Shown in pieces: positions 1 to 10,170 of a stretch of DNA of 64,000 bases. The notes under the pieces are model-generated. The model saw nothing but the letters and a program-made list of their open reading frames with translations, had not been told where the DNA came from and ran no database searches. A program made the translations under genes and the position numbers. Source of the stretch: Lutjanus erythropterus (taxonomy: Eukaryota > Chordata > Actinopteri > Lutjaniformes > Lutjanidae); assembly GCA_020091685.1 (NCBI GenBank), contig CM034591.1, positions 12,286,833-12,350,832 on the forward strand, written 5' to 3'. Position 1 is the stretch's first letter; the number at the start of each line of letters is the position of its first letter.

Positions 1-26
1 GTGTGTGTGTGTGTGTGTGTGTGTGT
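1..26. repeat. (GT)n microsatellite cut by window edge
   Basis: Uninterrupted GT dinucleotides run from the first base to about 26. The true length is unknown because the window begins inside the tract. Confidence 0.95.
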
Positions 27-380
27 ATAGTTTGGGTGGATGAGCATCACCTCAGTATGTGTGTCTCTTTCCAACTAGTCCTTGAATAAATTCCCTTAGA
101 TGTACTTTTAACTGCACTTTGCACAGGGAGGAAAAGATTTAAACTCATAGTTTTACAAAGATCAATGAAAGGCAAGTTCATGCTCCCCTGGTGACAGAAA
201 TAAGGGAATTCATTTTATGTATGCACAGACTGGCTTTTCTCAAAACTCCTGTGGAGAAAAAGACCAGATTTTACTGGCTTGAAGCGGGACATAGGCAGCT
301 GTATGGAGACTAAACCAGTTCAATCACTCAAATCATTAAAACAGATGAAAAAAAAGATCTTGTCTTGTCACCAGTCACAA
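27..380. other. Unique non-coding stretch
   Basis: No convincing open frame, repeat or RNA structure is visible. Confidence 0.5.
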
Positions 381-500
381 CAGTGTGTGGCTGATATTGT
401 TTTCACCTTGTGATTCTGTGTTTGTGTTACCATGGCAAAATGTGGTCCTGGAGACACCTACTGCAGGGAGTACTTTGGCAGGTGTTCATATGTCTGTCTG
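381..500 (+). repeat. Direct repeat, copy A (partner at 741-870)
   Basis: About 120 bp beginning CAGTGTGTGGCTG. It matches 741-870 in order: the GGCTGRTATYGTTTTCA block, ATGGCMAAATGTGGTCCT, an ACCTAC block, then GTACTTTGG and a final ATRTSTCTG-like end. The copies differ by many substitutions and small indels, so the duplication is old. Short open frames here (for example 385-576) change frame between the copies, so I do not call them coding. Confidence 0.7.
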
Positions 501-740
501 TCTGTCGACAGATATTGGCAACGCAATAGTGTCTCAACCGTGCCAAATGCAGTCACGAAACTTCACAGGTTTGTAGTTGAGGTCAAAATGAAGGCCAAGT
601 TCAAAAACAGGTGTGTCACGACAAGGGCTCCAGAAGGTGGGTATGAATCATAGTCATAGCTTGTGAGTTTTCACTAAACGCTGTTTCTATGATGACGCAT
701 CATTTGCCATGAAACAGGAAGGTGTTGTAACTTGAGCGCA

Positions 741-870
741 CAGCGTGGCTGGTATCGTTTTCATCTTGTGAGTTTATGCGTGTCATCATGGCCAAATGTG
801 GTCCTTGTGGTACCTACAGTAGTGAGAACTGCCACAGAGGGTACTTTGGTAAACGTTTATATGCCTGTGT
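741..870 (+). repeat. Direct repeat, copy B (partner at 381-500)
   Basis: Second copy of the 381-500 unit, offset by 360 bp. The intervening 240 bp has no third copy. The pair may be internal repeats of a single dispersed element. Confidence 0.7.
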
Positions 871-1022
871 CATGGTTTGGGGTTTTTTGTTAGTTACTTC
901 CTGTTTTAATTTGTAGTCCTGGTCCTTCCTCATGTGGCTTCACCTTACTTCCTGCCATTTGTTTCACCTGTGTCTGATAAGTTACTTGTCTATTTAGTCC
1001 TTGTGTTTCTGTTTCTGTACTC
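868..1022 (+). repeat. Possible retroelement or LTR-like fragment
   Basis: A T-rich stretch starting TGTCATGGTTTGG and rich in CTTCCTG, CACCTGTGTCT and CTTGTCT words resembles a dispersed fish repeat beginning TGTCATGG, as I remember it. No second LTR, primer-binding site or coding remnant is visible, so class and boundaries are uncertain. Confidence 0.3.
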
Positions 1023-3384
1023 ATAATGTAGTAATGATTGAGTATTCATAAGTCAGAATGTCGGCATGTTGACAGGTGTTGCAGTTGGTTTTGTCATGCA
1101 AAGCCAGACCTAACTGCACAGCACTCAGCAATAGAGAAAGGCCTGGCTCCTCACATTCTGCTATATAATGCTATAGCTTGTAGCTCACAATCATCTCAGG
1201 TGGCGCCAAGCCCAGAATGCACCAACAGTGCCCTTGCAAAGTAGAGTTGGGAGGTGTTGGCATTAAAACCTCTAATCACCACAAAAGAAAAGGTAATAGC
1301 TTCTAGCTTGTTTATGTTTGTACCATTAGAGACCCGGGTGCTAATTTGTCCCCTTCAGCGTGTAGATTACTAGCTCAGAGGTTGTTTTTGTTTTCCATAG
1401 TGACAGGTACTTTAAAAACACAGATAGCTGATGCCACGTAACTGCTTGAAACAGGCAGCCAATGGCAGGCTTATAACCACAGTCTACATCTGGTGAGTCA
1501 GACTACAGTTACAGCGATCCCATCACAAGATGGTCTCTAGTTTTGTATTTTTCATTCTCAGAGGCGTATCCACTAAAACACTAATATGACTTTGGAAGGT
1601 TGAATTTGTCCAAAGTGTGCACGCCAGGATTTTCCCCAAACTTATTCCAGCCAAAACAGACAAGTGTCTTTTATTATTACGAATATGTTCAGGCTCCATG
1701 GTGATTTGATTTACCACGATTCAGGCCACCATTCTAGTTTTCACCACTTTAGAGTGATCAATAGCAGTTTAGAATTCAAGTCGTTATTTTTTTTCTTTAA
1801 AGATTTTCTGCAGACACAAAATATGAGGCAACCCATTGTTCCAAGTTATTCACCATCTGCATGGCCATTTCAGGTTTCTTTGATCAATAATCTGCGAGAA
1901 TCAAAAGGTGAAGGTGTGCCTGTCAGCGCACGTAACTGTCATCAGACGTGGTGAAATCAACTCAGGGCACCTCTGGTAACAATAAAGCCATTCAGAGTTC
2001 CGTCTAAAATTACCAACATCATGAGGCAATTATCAATTTCCTGACAACCTCGGATGAAACATGAGTCATCCAGAGAGGGTTTATGACTGGCGATAAAACA
2101 AAAAAACACCATGTTAGGTTGGATTACATTCAGTGATGGTTTCTTGACAATCTATAGGGGTTTCTTTTTTCTGACACAGATCTGATTTGTCCATTTTATA
2201 CAGACCAAAAAAGTTACCACCATTAGAAAACCCTTAAGAACAACACTGATATGAAGTCCAAACATAAATCTGATTGTAGTGAGAGCAGAATTCAGCCAGC
2301 CTTTTTCAGCAATATGCAAAATACTGAACGGTAACAGACTTATTTTTATGTGTTGAAACATATGTAAGGGATGTTTTGGTTAAGGGAAATTAATTTCAAA
2401 CTTGCTCTCCACTCTCCATTTTTAAGGTCAACTATCACATGTGCTTGAAGCTCCATGGGCCACTACAATTAAAACTGTTAAGTGAAGTTGGGGGTTAAAT
2501 TAAAGCACTGTGATAAGAAATGCCTTATTTCATTTGGTATAATGGGAAAACTACAGTTTATTATAACTCAGATTTTATTTTATTTTATTTGCACATTAGT
2601 TCTATTGGTTATGATGAGTTAGTCAAACTAATTTGTATGAGAAACCAAAGGCAAAAATTAGAACACAAACCAAACTGTCTGTTGTAAATATTCATCACAG
2701 CTCGATTTCCTGTTGTGTAATGACAGATTATTCGCAACACTACACACACACTCACTTCAGGTTTTACCTCGGTAAAAAGTACTATGCTAATCTGTCCTAA
2801 CTGTTGGCTTATTTTTTTGCCATGATGTAAGTTCTCAGAAATTATTTGGGTGCACAATGTTCTTATAACTGATAAGATATAATTTGATATTAAGATAATA
2901 GACAATTCAACCACACCCCTGCTGTAACACCTAATATTTACATGTATTCTTGGAGTCTGCAGTCTTTTAACAGGATTGTGTCTTGTTTTTCACAGGAGGA
3001 GTAGCTGCAAGTCTATCCTTCTTCAACAAAATCAGCATGCATGTGACATTATGGGGTTATAAAGTTCAAAGTGAGGTTACTCTACAATATGTATTTTTCC
3101 TTTACTGAGCCAGGGGTCAACAGGTGCTGTGACTAGAACTACGAGATGACATTTTTTACCCCAAGGATGAGTAGTAGGTGTTACCAGTGTTACATGGTAT
3201 GTTCATGCGTATACTTGACCACACCCTTAACTTAAACCATTCTGTAGTTTAAGTTTGCTGATTTGTGTTCTGAAATGCTAATTTGTAATGTGTCTGTTCT
3301 GAATGTGGCAATTTATTTTTGCAATTTTTCTGTTGTTTTATGATTACAACAATTAGTATGCAAGTGAGGTTCATTTCATGCGAC
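1023..3384. other. Unique non-coding stretch
   Basis: Open frames of up to about 100 codons occur on both strands, but none has protein-like composition, a recognisable domain or flanking splice signals. A short run of repeated TTTTA occurs near 2575-2590. Confidence 0.45.
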
Positions 3385-3396
3385 CAGCTGTAATTT
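3385..3396. repeat. Target-site duplication of SINE copy 1 (left)
   Basis: CAGCTGTAATTT, repeated exactly at 3609-3620 on the other side of the SINE. Confidence 0.9.
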
Positions 3397-3608
3397 TTTT
3401 TTCTTTTTAAGTTATGTTTTTGGGCTTTTTTACTGTTATTATGATAGGACAGCTGAAGAGCAGACAGGAAATGGGGTGAAGAGAGGGGAGATGACATGCA
3501 GCTAAGGGCCACAGGTGGGAGTTGTACCAGCAGCCGCTGCAGAGGACCAACAGCCTCCAAACACAGGGCGGACACTCTACCAACTGAGCTACAGGGCCGC
3601 ACCATGGG
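3397..3608 (-). mobile_element. tRNA-derived SINE (copy 1)
   Basis: Read on the minus strand, the element opens with a tRNA-like head holding a box A (TAGCTCAGTTGG). A weakened box B (GGTACAACTCCC) follows, then a tRNA-unrelated body and a tail with CTGTCCTATCA and AAAAAAGCCCAAAAA. A perfect 12 bp target-site duplication, CAGCTGTAATTT, flanks it at 3385-3396 and 3609-3620. That duplication fixes the boundaries and shows insertion by LINE-type retrotransposition. The open frame at 3249-3605 on this strand is only a translation of the SINE and its flank. Confidence 0.92.
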
Positions 3609-3620
3609 CAGCTGTAATTT
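3609..3620. repeat. Target-site duplication of SINE copy 1 (right)
   Basis: Exact match to 3385-3396. Confidence 0.9.
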
Positions 3621-5879
3621 ACATCAATCTTTCTTGTCTTAACACTGAAGGTGAACTTTGTGAAGGGGTTAACATCACTGCGGGGTACTTCTTTTCTTTA
3701 AGGAGTTTACAAGAATGTCTCATAATGATGAATGCTGGTTCAATCGTTTAGTGTACTCAACCCTCAACCCCGACTCAACCCTACCATCCAAGCATGTTAT
3801 CAATACTTCTTCAGATGACGGACGCTACAATTATATAGGAAAAGTGTCAGCTTCACACAGCAGTGACAGAAGAGTCACAGCACAGTGTAGCAAGAGGGAT
3901 CACAGTCTGACATGACGTTGGTTGATAACTAGATTGTACAGATTGAAATATACAGGAAGGACAATTATACGGAGCCCCGGCATCACCAAACAGTGGTGGG
4001 GGGCACAGATTCTAAAAGCGAGTATTCTGTTGTTCCATACATCATCACAAAGGCATTAGCTGGTGCAAATGTGTCAAAACTAAGGCTAATGTGGCTAAAC
4101 CAAGCTAGTGTTGACAAAGTGCTACCATTACAACTGTGTACTTAACATTACTTTACAACTTGTTTGTGTATGTCAGAGGCCAGTGTAGAGGATATTTGTT
4201 AGATCTGGCAACTTGAAACCCTCTAGGTATTTATTTTGTTCAAAGCAAGGAGAAGATCTAACTTTAAAAATCAAAATAAGCATTTTATCATTACAGATAT
4301 TGAGTGTCATCGCTCATAACTTTTGTTGTAAAACCTCCGGTGATGTAACAAGTTTATGAACCAGTGGAAAAATGTCCTCACTGCGGCATCTCTACCCTAA
4401 GGACAGGCACCATCTCAAAAATGTGTATGAACTGCATATTTCATTTTATATTATGTTACATATGGCTCACATTATTTGAGTCAGACTGTAGGTCATATGG
4501 CAGATCGGATCAATTATGCACGGGCACGTCTAGTTTCTGATCCAGGGCAGATAACCAGCTACATGGGGTCAAATGTTTCTTAACAGCTGCTTTTATAACA
4601 CTTACAAAAGTTTCTCTGTTTTAATATTACAAGACCAACTGAAGAATATTACTATGAAATATACCAAAACATATTTCGGAAAAATATATTCAAATGTTTC
4701 AGTAATGATTACGAGTGATCATTGAGGTAAAAGGGAGACAAATGTGGGAGATGGAGGAGAGAAATCTGCATTAGAAATGGAAGAAAGCCAGGAGGGAAAA
4801 AAATAGCAACTCAGGGGGCAAAGAAAGCATAAACACAGGAAATTATTCATAGACTGAAAGTTGTGTTATTCGCAGGCTTGGCACAAACACTGAACGAACA
4901 CGACTGAACACTCACACACACGCGCATGCAGCACACACTTGCTTGGCTTTGTGCACCGTGTTTGGGAGACACATCTCTAGAGTGCGGTGCAGTCTTCCAC
5001 TCTGCTCAATATTGCATGAGCCTCCACTAAAGTTGAACCCTGCCTTTTGTTTTAGTTAAGCAGCAAAATAAATAGAGCATAGCCGCGGCATCATAGGGAC
5101 AATTAAATAAACAGCAGCACAGGGTTTTAGGAGACATTGTCGTGCTAATCACTCGCTGCACTGAGAGCGGTGTGCTGTGGTACAATTAAATCACAGCCAT
5201 TTATTAAATTGTAAACTAAAGCCTGGGAAAAAAGAGTTGGGGATTAGGGAAATATTTTCTTTCTAAATGTGTAACATGGGCACTGAGCATGCATCACTGT
5301 GAAATAGTGAAGAGATTGTGTAGGTGTGTATCCATGTGTGTATGTGTGTGTGAGGCACGTCTCAAGCTCAAGACTTTAAAACAGCAAAAGGGATATTTGA
5401 AATAATAACTGATGCAAAACAGCGGATTTGAAAAGGGATTTATTCGGTTCTGCATCACAACTGGTGAGTCAGCCTTTATTCCATAAATCAAAGCTTATCT
5501 GTCTGTTAGGATGGGTATGATAATACTATACCAAAGAATAGACAGGATTGGAGAGAGGGTGAATTCACACACACATTCAAGCATGTGTGCTAACACATAC
5601 ACTTAAATGCGTGGATGTTTCTAAGCAAGCATTCATACATACCGTATACTGCATGTAGCAAACTAGAAGCTAGCATGATGAATGGAACACAACTTATCAT
5701 TTGTGATATGATTAAGGTTAGATGACCTGTTTTGAGTGGTGCGTCATGTGCACAGTGCTCCCAAATTACATAGACAGCAGAGGAAATAGGTGAAAGAGTC
5801 CACTAGCCATTAGCTACTAACCCACTGATCTGGTAATCAACCATGTGCTGTAATGTGCTGGAACACCATGTCGGAAAAT
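3621..5879. other. Unique non-coding stretch
   Basis: No gene is recognisable. There is a short CA-rich patch at 4912-4926 and a degenerate GT-rich patch near 5318-5353. The rest appears single-copy within the window. Confidence 0.45.
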
Positions 5880-5945
5880 GTTGAAAGGGTTGCCGGTGCT
5901 TTGAGCTACATGCTAACATCAGTATGCTTGCATGCTAATGTGAAG
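5880..5945. repeat. Fragment of a GCTAACAT/GCATGCTAA repeat
   Basis: Contains GCTACATGCTAACATCAG and GCTTGCATGCTAATGTG, the word pattern of the dispersed repeat seen more fully at 7546-7880 and 29480-29780. Confidence 0.45.
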
Positions 5946-6005
5946 CAGGTGTAGTGCAGGGTTGGGTGATTGGACAAATATATTTATTAGGGGTTTCACG
6001 ATTCT

Positions 6006-6025
6006 CCAAATCCATGATTCAATTT
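6006..6025. repeat. Target-site duplication of SINE copy 2 (left)
   Basis: Twenty bases identical to 6223-6242. Confidence 0.93.
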
Positions 6026-6222
6026 TTTTTAAAGATTATTTTTTGGGCTTTTTGCCTTTATTTTGATAGGGACAGCTAAAGATATGACAGGAAAGGGGGC
6101 AGAGAGAGGGGGAATGACCTGCAGCAAATGGGCCACAGGTGGGAATTGAACCAGCAACCGCTGCAGAGGACCGTCGCAGTACATGGGGTAAATGCTTTAC
6201 CAACTGAGCTATGGGAGCAGTC
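6026..6222 (-). mobile_element. tRNA-derived SINE (copy 2)
   Basis: Same family and strand as the 3397-3608 SINE. On the minus strand it has box A (TAGCTCAGTTGG) and a better-preserved box B (GGTTCAATTCC). The body contains CCTCTGCAGCGG and CACCTGTGGCCC, and the tail reads through AAAAAGCCCAAAAAA. A perfect 20 bp target-site duplication starting CCAAATCCATG lies at 6006-6025 and 6223-6242. The long, intact duplication and better box B suggest this copy is the younger of the two. The open frame at 6036-6338 is a SINE translation, not a gene. Confidence 0.94.
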
Positions 6223-6242
6223 CCAAATCCATGATTCAATTT
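6223..6242. repeat. Target-site duplication of SINE copy 2 (right)
   Basis: Identical to 6006-6025. Confidence 0.93.
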
Positions 6243-6340
6243 GATGCTTTTTTGTTTAGCATTGATGTCTATGTCATGGTGAACTATTGAGTTTTGATTT
6301 GTAAAGATCAACAGATCATTGGTTTTATGCCCTGACAACT

Positions 6341-6530
6341 AGGGCTGAACAATTTTGATATATATGACATATCAATATGATTTGCTGTATTATTTTTATT
6401 GGAAACTCTGATTTTGTAGGGATCAATAGCAAAAACACATCTGTAGAATATCATGTATAGGCCAGGACATCTCTGCTGCTCAGGGACAGACTGGATCTGC
6501 TCCATTTCAGTGCACCGGTGCACTGTGTAA
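6341..6530 (+). mobile_element. Possible DNA-transposon (MITE) relic
   Basis: Starts with TAGGGCTGAACAATTTTGA, the form of end used by abundant fish miniature elements, then a TATATGACATATCAATATGA block. No matching right end is visible, so it is either truncated or decayed. Confidence 0.4.
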
Positions 6531-7189
6531 CACGTAACAGCACAGGCTTGGAAAACTGTTTAAATGTAGTGTAATCTGTCCACCGGAGGCAGCAACCATG
6601 TAACTGACAAAACCAACAACAATGTTGGCCTACTGGGCAAAAGTCATGGTAGCTTTCCTAGTTAATAAATAATTGCCAGCATGGACAGTAATGTTGACAA
6701 GAAGATCTTATGCAAGCCTGAAGGACATTCATCAGTTCTCTGTCTAATAAATTTCCCTTTACTTGCGTTAGTAACATCCATGTGGCGAAGTAGGCATAAA
6801 TTTGCTGATTTCGTCATTTGAATCGGCACTGCATTTGGTGTAATTGTCGCCTGAGACACCTTTAAAATTTTATGCGGACTTCACCTCTTCAGCACACCAC
6901 AGGTTTATGCCAGTGTGGTACTGGTGCGGACCCAATCCAATTCAGCAACATAGTACTGAGCTGAAGAACGAGTGAGAGGAAAACTGCCTGTAGAGCCAGA
7001 ATATTTTCACACCTAATGCAGTGAATTAAGGTTTTATTTCAAACACGAGTTGGAGATTGTTGGAACAGCTGAAAGATGAACCAAGACAGTTTTATTTTAG
7101 TTTTTTGTTCTAATGAAATATGTTTTATGTTGATCTAACAAGACAATTAAACTACTTTAGTAAAAGAAAATATTTCCTCTCTAGATGTT
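6531..7189. other. Unique non-coding stretch
   Basis: No supportable gene or clear repeat. Confidence 0.45.
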
Positions 7190-7545
7190 TTTTTTTTAGT
7201 TTATTAATAGCACAAAAGTATCAATACTTCAATATCAATACCACGTTTAAAAGCAATACAATATGAACATTTGATAATATCGGGAGTACCAAAGCTATTT
7301 TAAAAAAGTTATTTAGGTGCTCACTCACAACTCAGTTCTGTTCAGTCTTCATTGTCTTGCCTCAACTTTGGCCTGCAGCAAAACCAGACAGTGTTCAGTA
7401 ACTTCCTGTACCAGCTGTATGCAGGTGCAAAAAATGTTTTTTGTGTTTTGCTCTTTTTGCTGTGGTATCAAAAGATGTGTCTAGCATTGTTTATTCATAC
7501 TAGTATTGTATCAAAGTTTAAAATTCTGGTACCATGACAACACAG
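7190..7545. mobile_element. Dispersed repeat family A, copy 1
   Basis: Shares with 20940-21295 (and its duplicate at 25380-25725) the order: a GTATCRATAC-like block, CAGCAAAACCAGACAGTG at 7376, a TTTTTGCTGTGGTATCA-type block, then CTAGTATTGTA..AAATTCTGGTA and a GACAAC end. This fits a non-autonomous DNA element with GGTATCGATACC-like interior words. It has no coding capacity. Confidence 0.65.
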
Positions 7546-7880
7546 CATAGTGGGTAAGTTGACTATCTTAGTTTAGCATGTTAGTACGCTAACATTTGAC
7601 ACCTATCACGAAATATAAAATAGAGCTGAGCCAGATGGGGATGTCATTACTTTTTGCAGGTGTTTGTTTATAAACCATGTACTGGACGGATTGAAATTTC
7701 ATCCCGATGACAGCACTGAATGAAATGTCAGGGAATCAAGTGATTATAATTCATACACAGATGAATATGAATGCCTGTATCAAATTTCATGGCAATCCAC
7801 TTCATAGTTATTGAGACATTTCACTCAAAACCACAGATATGAATCTCATGGTGGCGCTAGAGGACAACCAAAGTCAGTAA
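7546..7880. repeat. Dispersed repeat family B, copy 1
   Basis: Opens with AGCATGTTAGTACGCTAACA and contains the block at 7791-7863 (GGCAATCCACTTCATAG ... GGTGGCGCTAGAGG). That block matches 29704-29775 base by base with scattered changes. It is a family I associate with teleost genomes, and no coding potential is seen. Confidence 0.65.
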
Positions 7881-8280
7881 GATACATCAATTACGCTAGC
7901 ACAGCTAAAGATAACTCTAGTGACAGGGTGATACACAAATGCTTAATACAAAGTTAATAAAATCAGAAATTATTGTTGACAACTACTTATTAAGAGGTGA
8001 GGTTGATCTTGTGCACTGTTGTATACAGAAAACAACAGTGTCAATCTGCATTAATATTCCAGGTCTTCAGAAAGCACCCTCAATTAAAGTGATGTCAGGG
8101 AATGTGTCTTTGGTTTATTACTCCAACAAGTGACAACACTCCACTACAATTAGCCATCCATTCACTCAGATATATATCGTTTCCATTATTTGATTGTATT
8201 TGCTTCAAAGCAGATGCAACAAGTACATAATTATGGCTGTAATTAAGCTGCAAAAAAACACAAGCCCTGCCACATGAGCA

Positions 8281-8620
8281 CCTTTGAAACAATGAGTGCT
8301 CGATTCATTAGCATCTGCTGTAAGCTTATTAATCATCTAACAGGCAATTAGCAAGCTGTTACCATTGGCGGCTGGTATGTAAATATATTCCTGGGTTAAT
8401 TTCTTCCTCAGATAATAAAGGAAACATTATGAAAATGAGCTCTGCCACTATGTAAATGATCTATGCTGTTAATTGCTCTGCACTGTTTCGACTTGGATCG
8501 GCAAATGGCAGTGTGATGGGCTGGCACTGAGGTTATATGCCAGGCTGCCGGGGGAATGAAACTGGTAGGCATCACACTGCAGCCTGCATGACAATTTATG
8601 GGGTGTTCAAATGCCTTCCG
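8281..8620. other. Candidate conserved non-coding block
   Basis: Balanced-complexity unique DNA dense in homeodomain-like words: CATTAGCATC, CTTATTAATCATC, GGCAATTAGCAAG, GTTAATTGC and two TATGTAAAT-type blocks. No open frame or repeat ancestry is visible. That it is a conserved enhancer is inference from composition only. Confidence 0.3.
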
Positions 8621-9869
8621 CCAGCCCTTCTGTCAAATAGATAATAAACCTTGGCTAGCAGAGGTGGGCCCAGAGGGACTGGCCATGTGTGAAAGAGTGG
8701 GGGAGTAAAAGCAATATATGGGGGGAAAAAAGACTGTGTGTGTGTGTTTCTAGTCCTCATACGCACTGAATGAGTCCACTCCACACACTCACAACACCAG
8801 CATACATAACACCCAAGATAGTTATTGGGAAAATGACAAAACCAGCTAAAAAATACATAACCGTGGTAAACTCACACAAATACGCCCTATTTTCCATTAG
8901 CAAATTAGTCTTCACTGCACATGTGCACATGTCTACTAACAGGATATCAAGCCATGCTGAGAGGATTTTCTGGCAATCTAGTGCTGAATTCACAGCACAA
9001 CAGCACTAATGACACTCGGGCCCGACATCCATCATGGCAATGTTCATAAAGCCTGTGCCAACATGTAGCTTCCCTTCGGCCCTTGGTGCTAATCTATGCA
9101 GTGCAGGCGCAGAGAAGCCATTACAGCTCTGAATACATGATGAGGCTCACAGCTAATACTCCTCTCCACACCGGGGGGAGGTTGGAGGACGAGAGGCAAT
9201 ATAATTGAGGCCAGGAGGCAGATTGTGATCTATTGACATTAAGCTAGGGCTCTTAATCTGACAGTTGTCCCCTCAGAGATGTTGACAGACAGCTGGGTGG
9301 GCAGCCACAGCCTCTTGCATGGATGCGCACCACGTAGCCATGACTGTAATATTCACAACCTCACCCCCCCCCCCCCACTCCCTCACCGCAACCTCGATGT
9401 CAGCCATTGTCTTCTCTGTTTAACATGAATACATCAGGAGACTGTTGACTGTGCATCTAAGAACAAAGGACACACACACGAGCAAAAACTCTCACCAATG
9501 AATTAGCTTCCAGTGCTACACAGAAAAGTAAAAATGTGATCTTCAGGTCAAAAATGCACAGAAAATGTATGCATCAGATTATTGTTTTCTTTTTCATACC
9601 GGACAGACTGCTGTAGGGATTAGCAGAGCTTTGTTTCTTACATTTTACTTATAAAATTTCAGTGTCCAAGACAACCTTATGGCACAGGATAACTACTATG
9701 GCTGTCAACTTTTATATAGTTTTATAATTCAAACTCTCAAGTTTAAGAATTTAAACTGTAATGACCTGTTCGTGATTTATTTTCTGAATCAGTTATGTAG
9801 ATAAAATGTATGATATGGCCATTTCATTGCAGTGTGGGTCTCCGGGAGCACTATTCCTGTCATATTATA
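8621..9869. other. Unique non-coding stretch with poly-C run
   Basis: A run of 13 C occurs at 9364-9376 and a short GT patch near 8736-8748. No gene is recognisable. Confidence 0.5.
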
Positions 9870-10164
9870 GAGAAAATAATTATTCAATTAATGAAGAAAA
9901 TAATCAACAGTTTAAATAATGATAATAATCGTTAGTTGCAGCTCTAATCCACTTCCCACGCTTGAAAATGACAGCTTGAAAAAAATGTAATTTACTTAAT
10001 TAAATCTGATGTCGCATAAGTCATACAAAAGTTGCTTTTTCTTTTAAATTAAAGTACTTCTGTTGGTTAAATTCATAACAGCAATTAATCGATTAGCGGT
10101 TAATAATTAACATCCCTACTTACATCCTTAATTGATAATGAAAGTAATCTTTAGTTGCACCCCT
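9870..10164. mobile_element. hAT-like MITE remnants
   Basis: Two fragments carry the right-end signature of the family seen complete at 57039-57322. The first ends GTTAGTTGCAGCTCTA near 9946. The second, starting GCAATTAATCGATTAG, ends TTTAGTTGCACCCCT near 10164. Neither has a matching left end. Confidence 0.5.
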
Positions 10165-10170
10165 CAAAAT

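Noticed and set aside
3249..3605. 118-codon minus-strand open frame.
   Set aside because: Translation of a tRNA-derived SINE with its flank.
3570..3608. Possible genuine tRNA gene on the minus strand.
   Set aside because: Box A is good, but the acceptor stem does not pair with a 3' end and box B leads into a SINE body, so it is a SINE head.
6036..6338. 100-codon minus-strand open frame.
   Set aside because: Translation of the second SINE.
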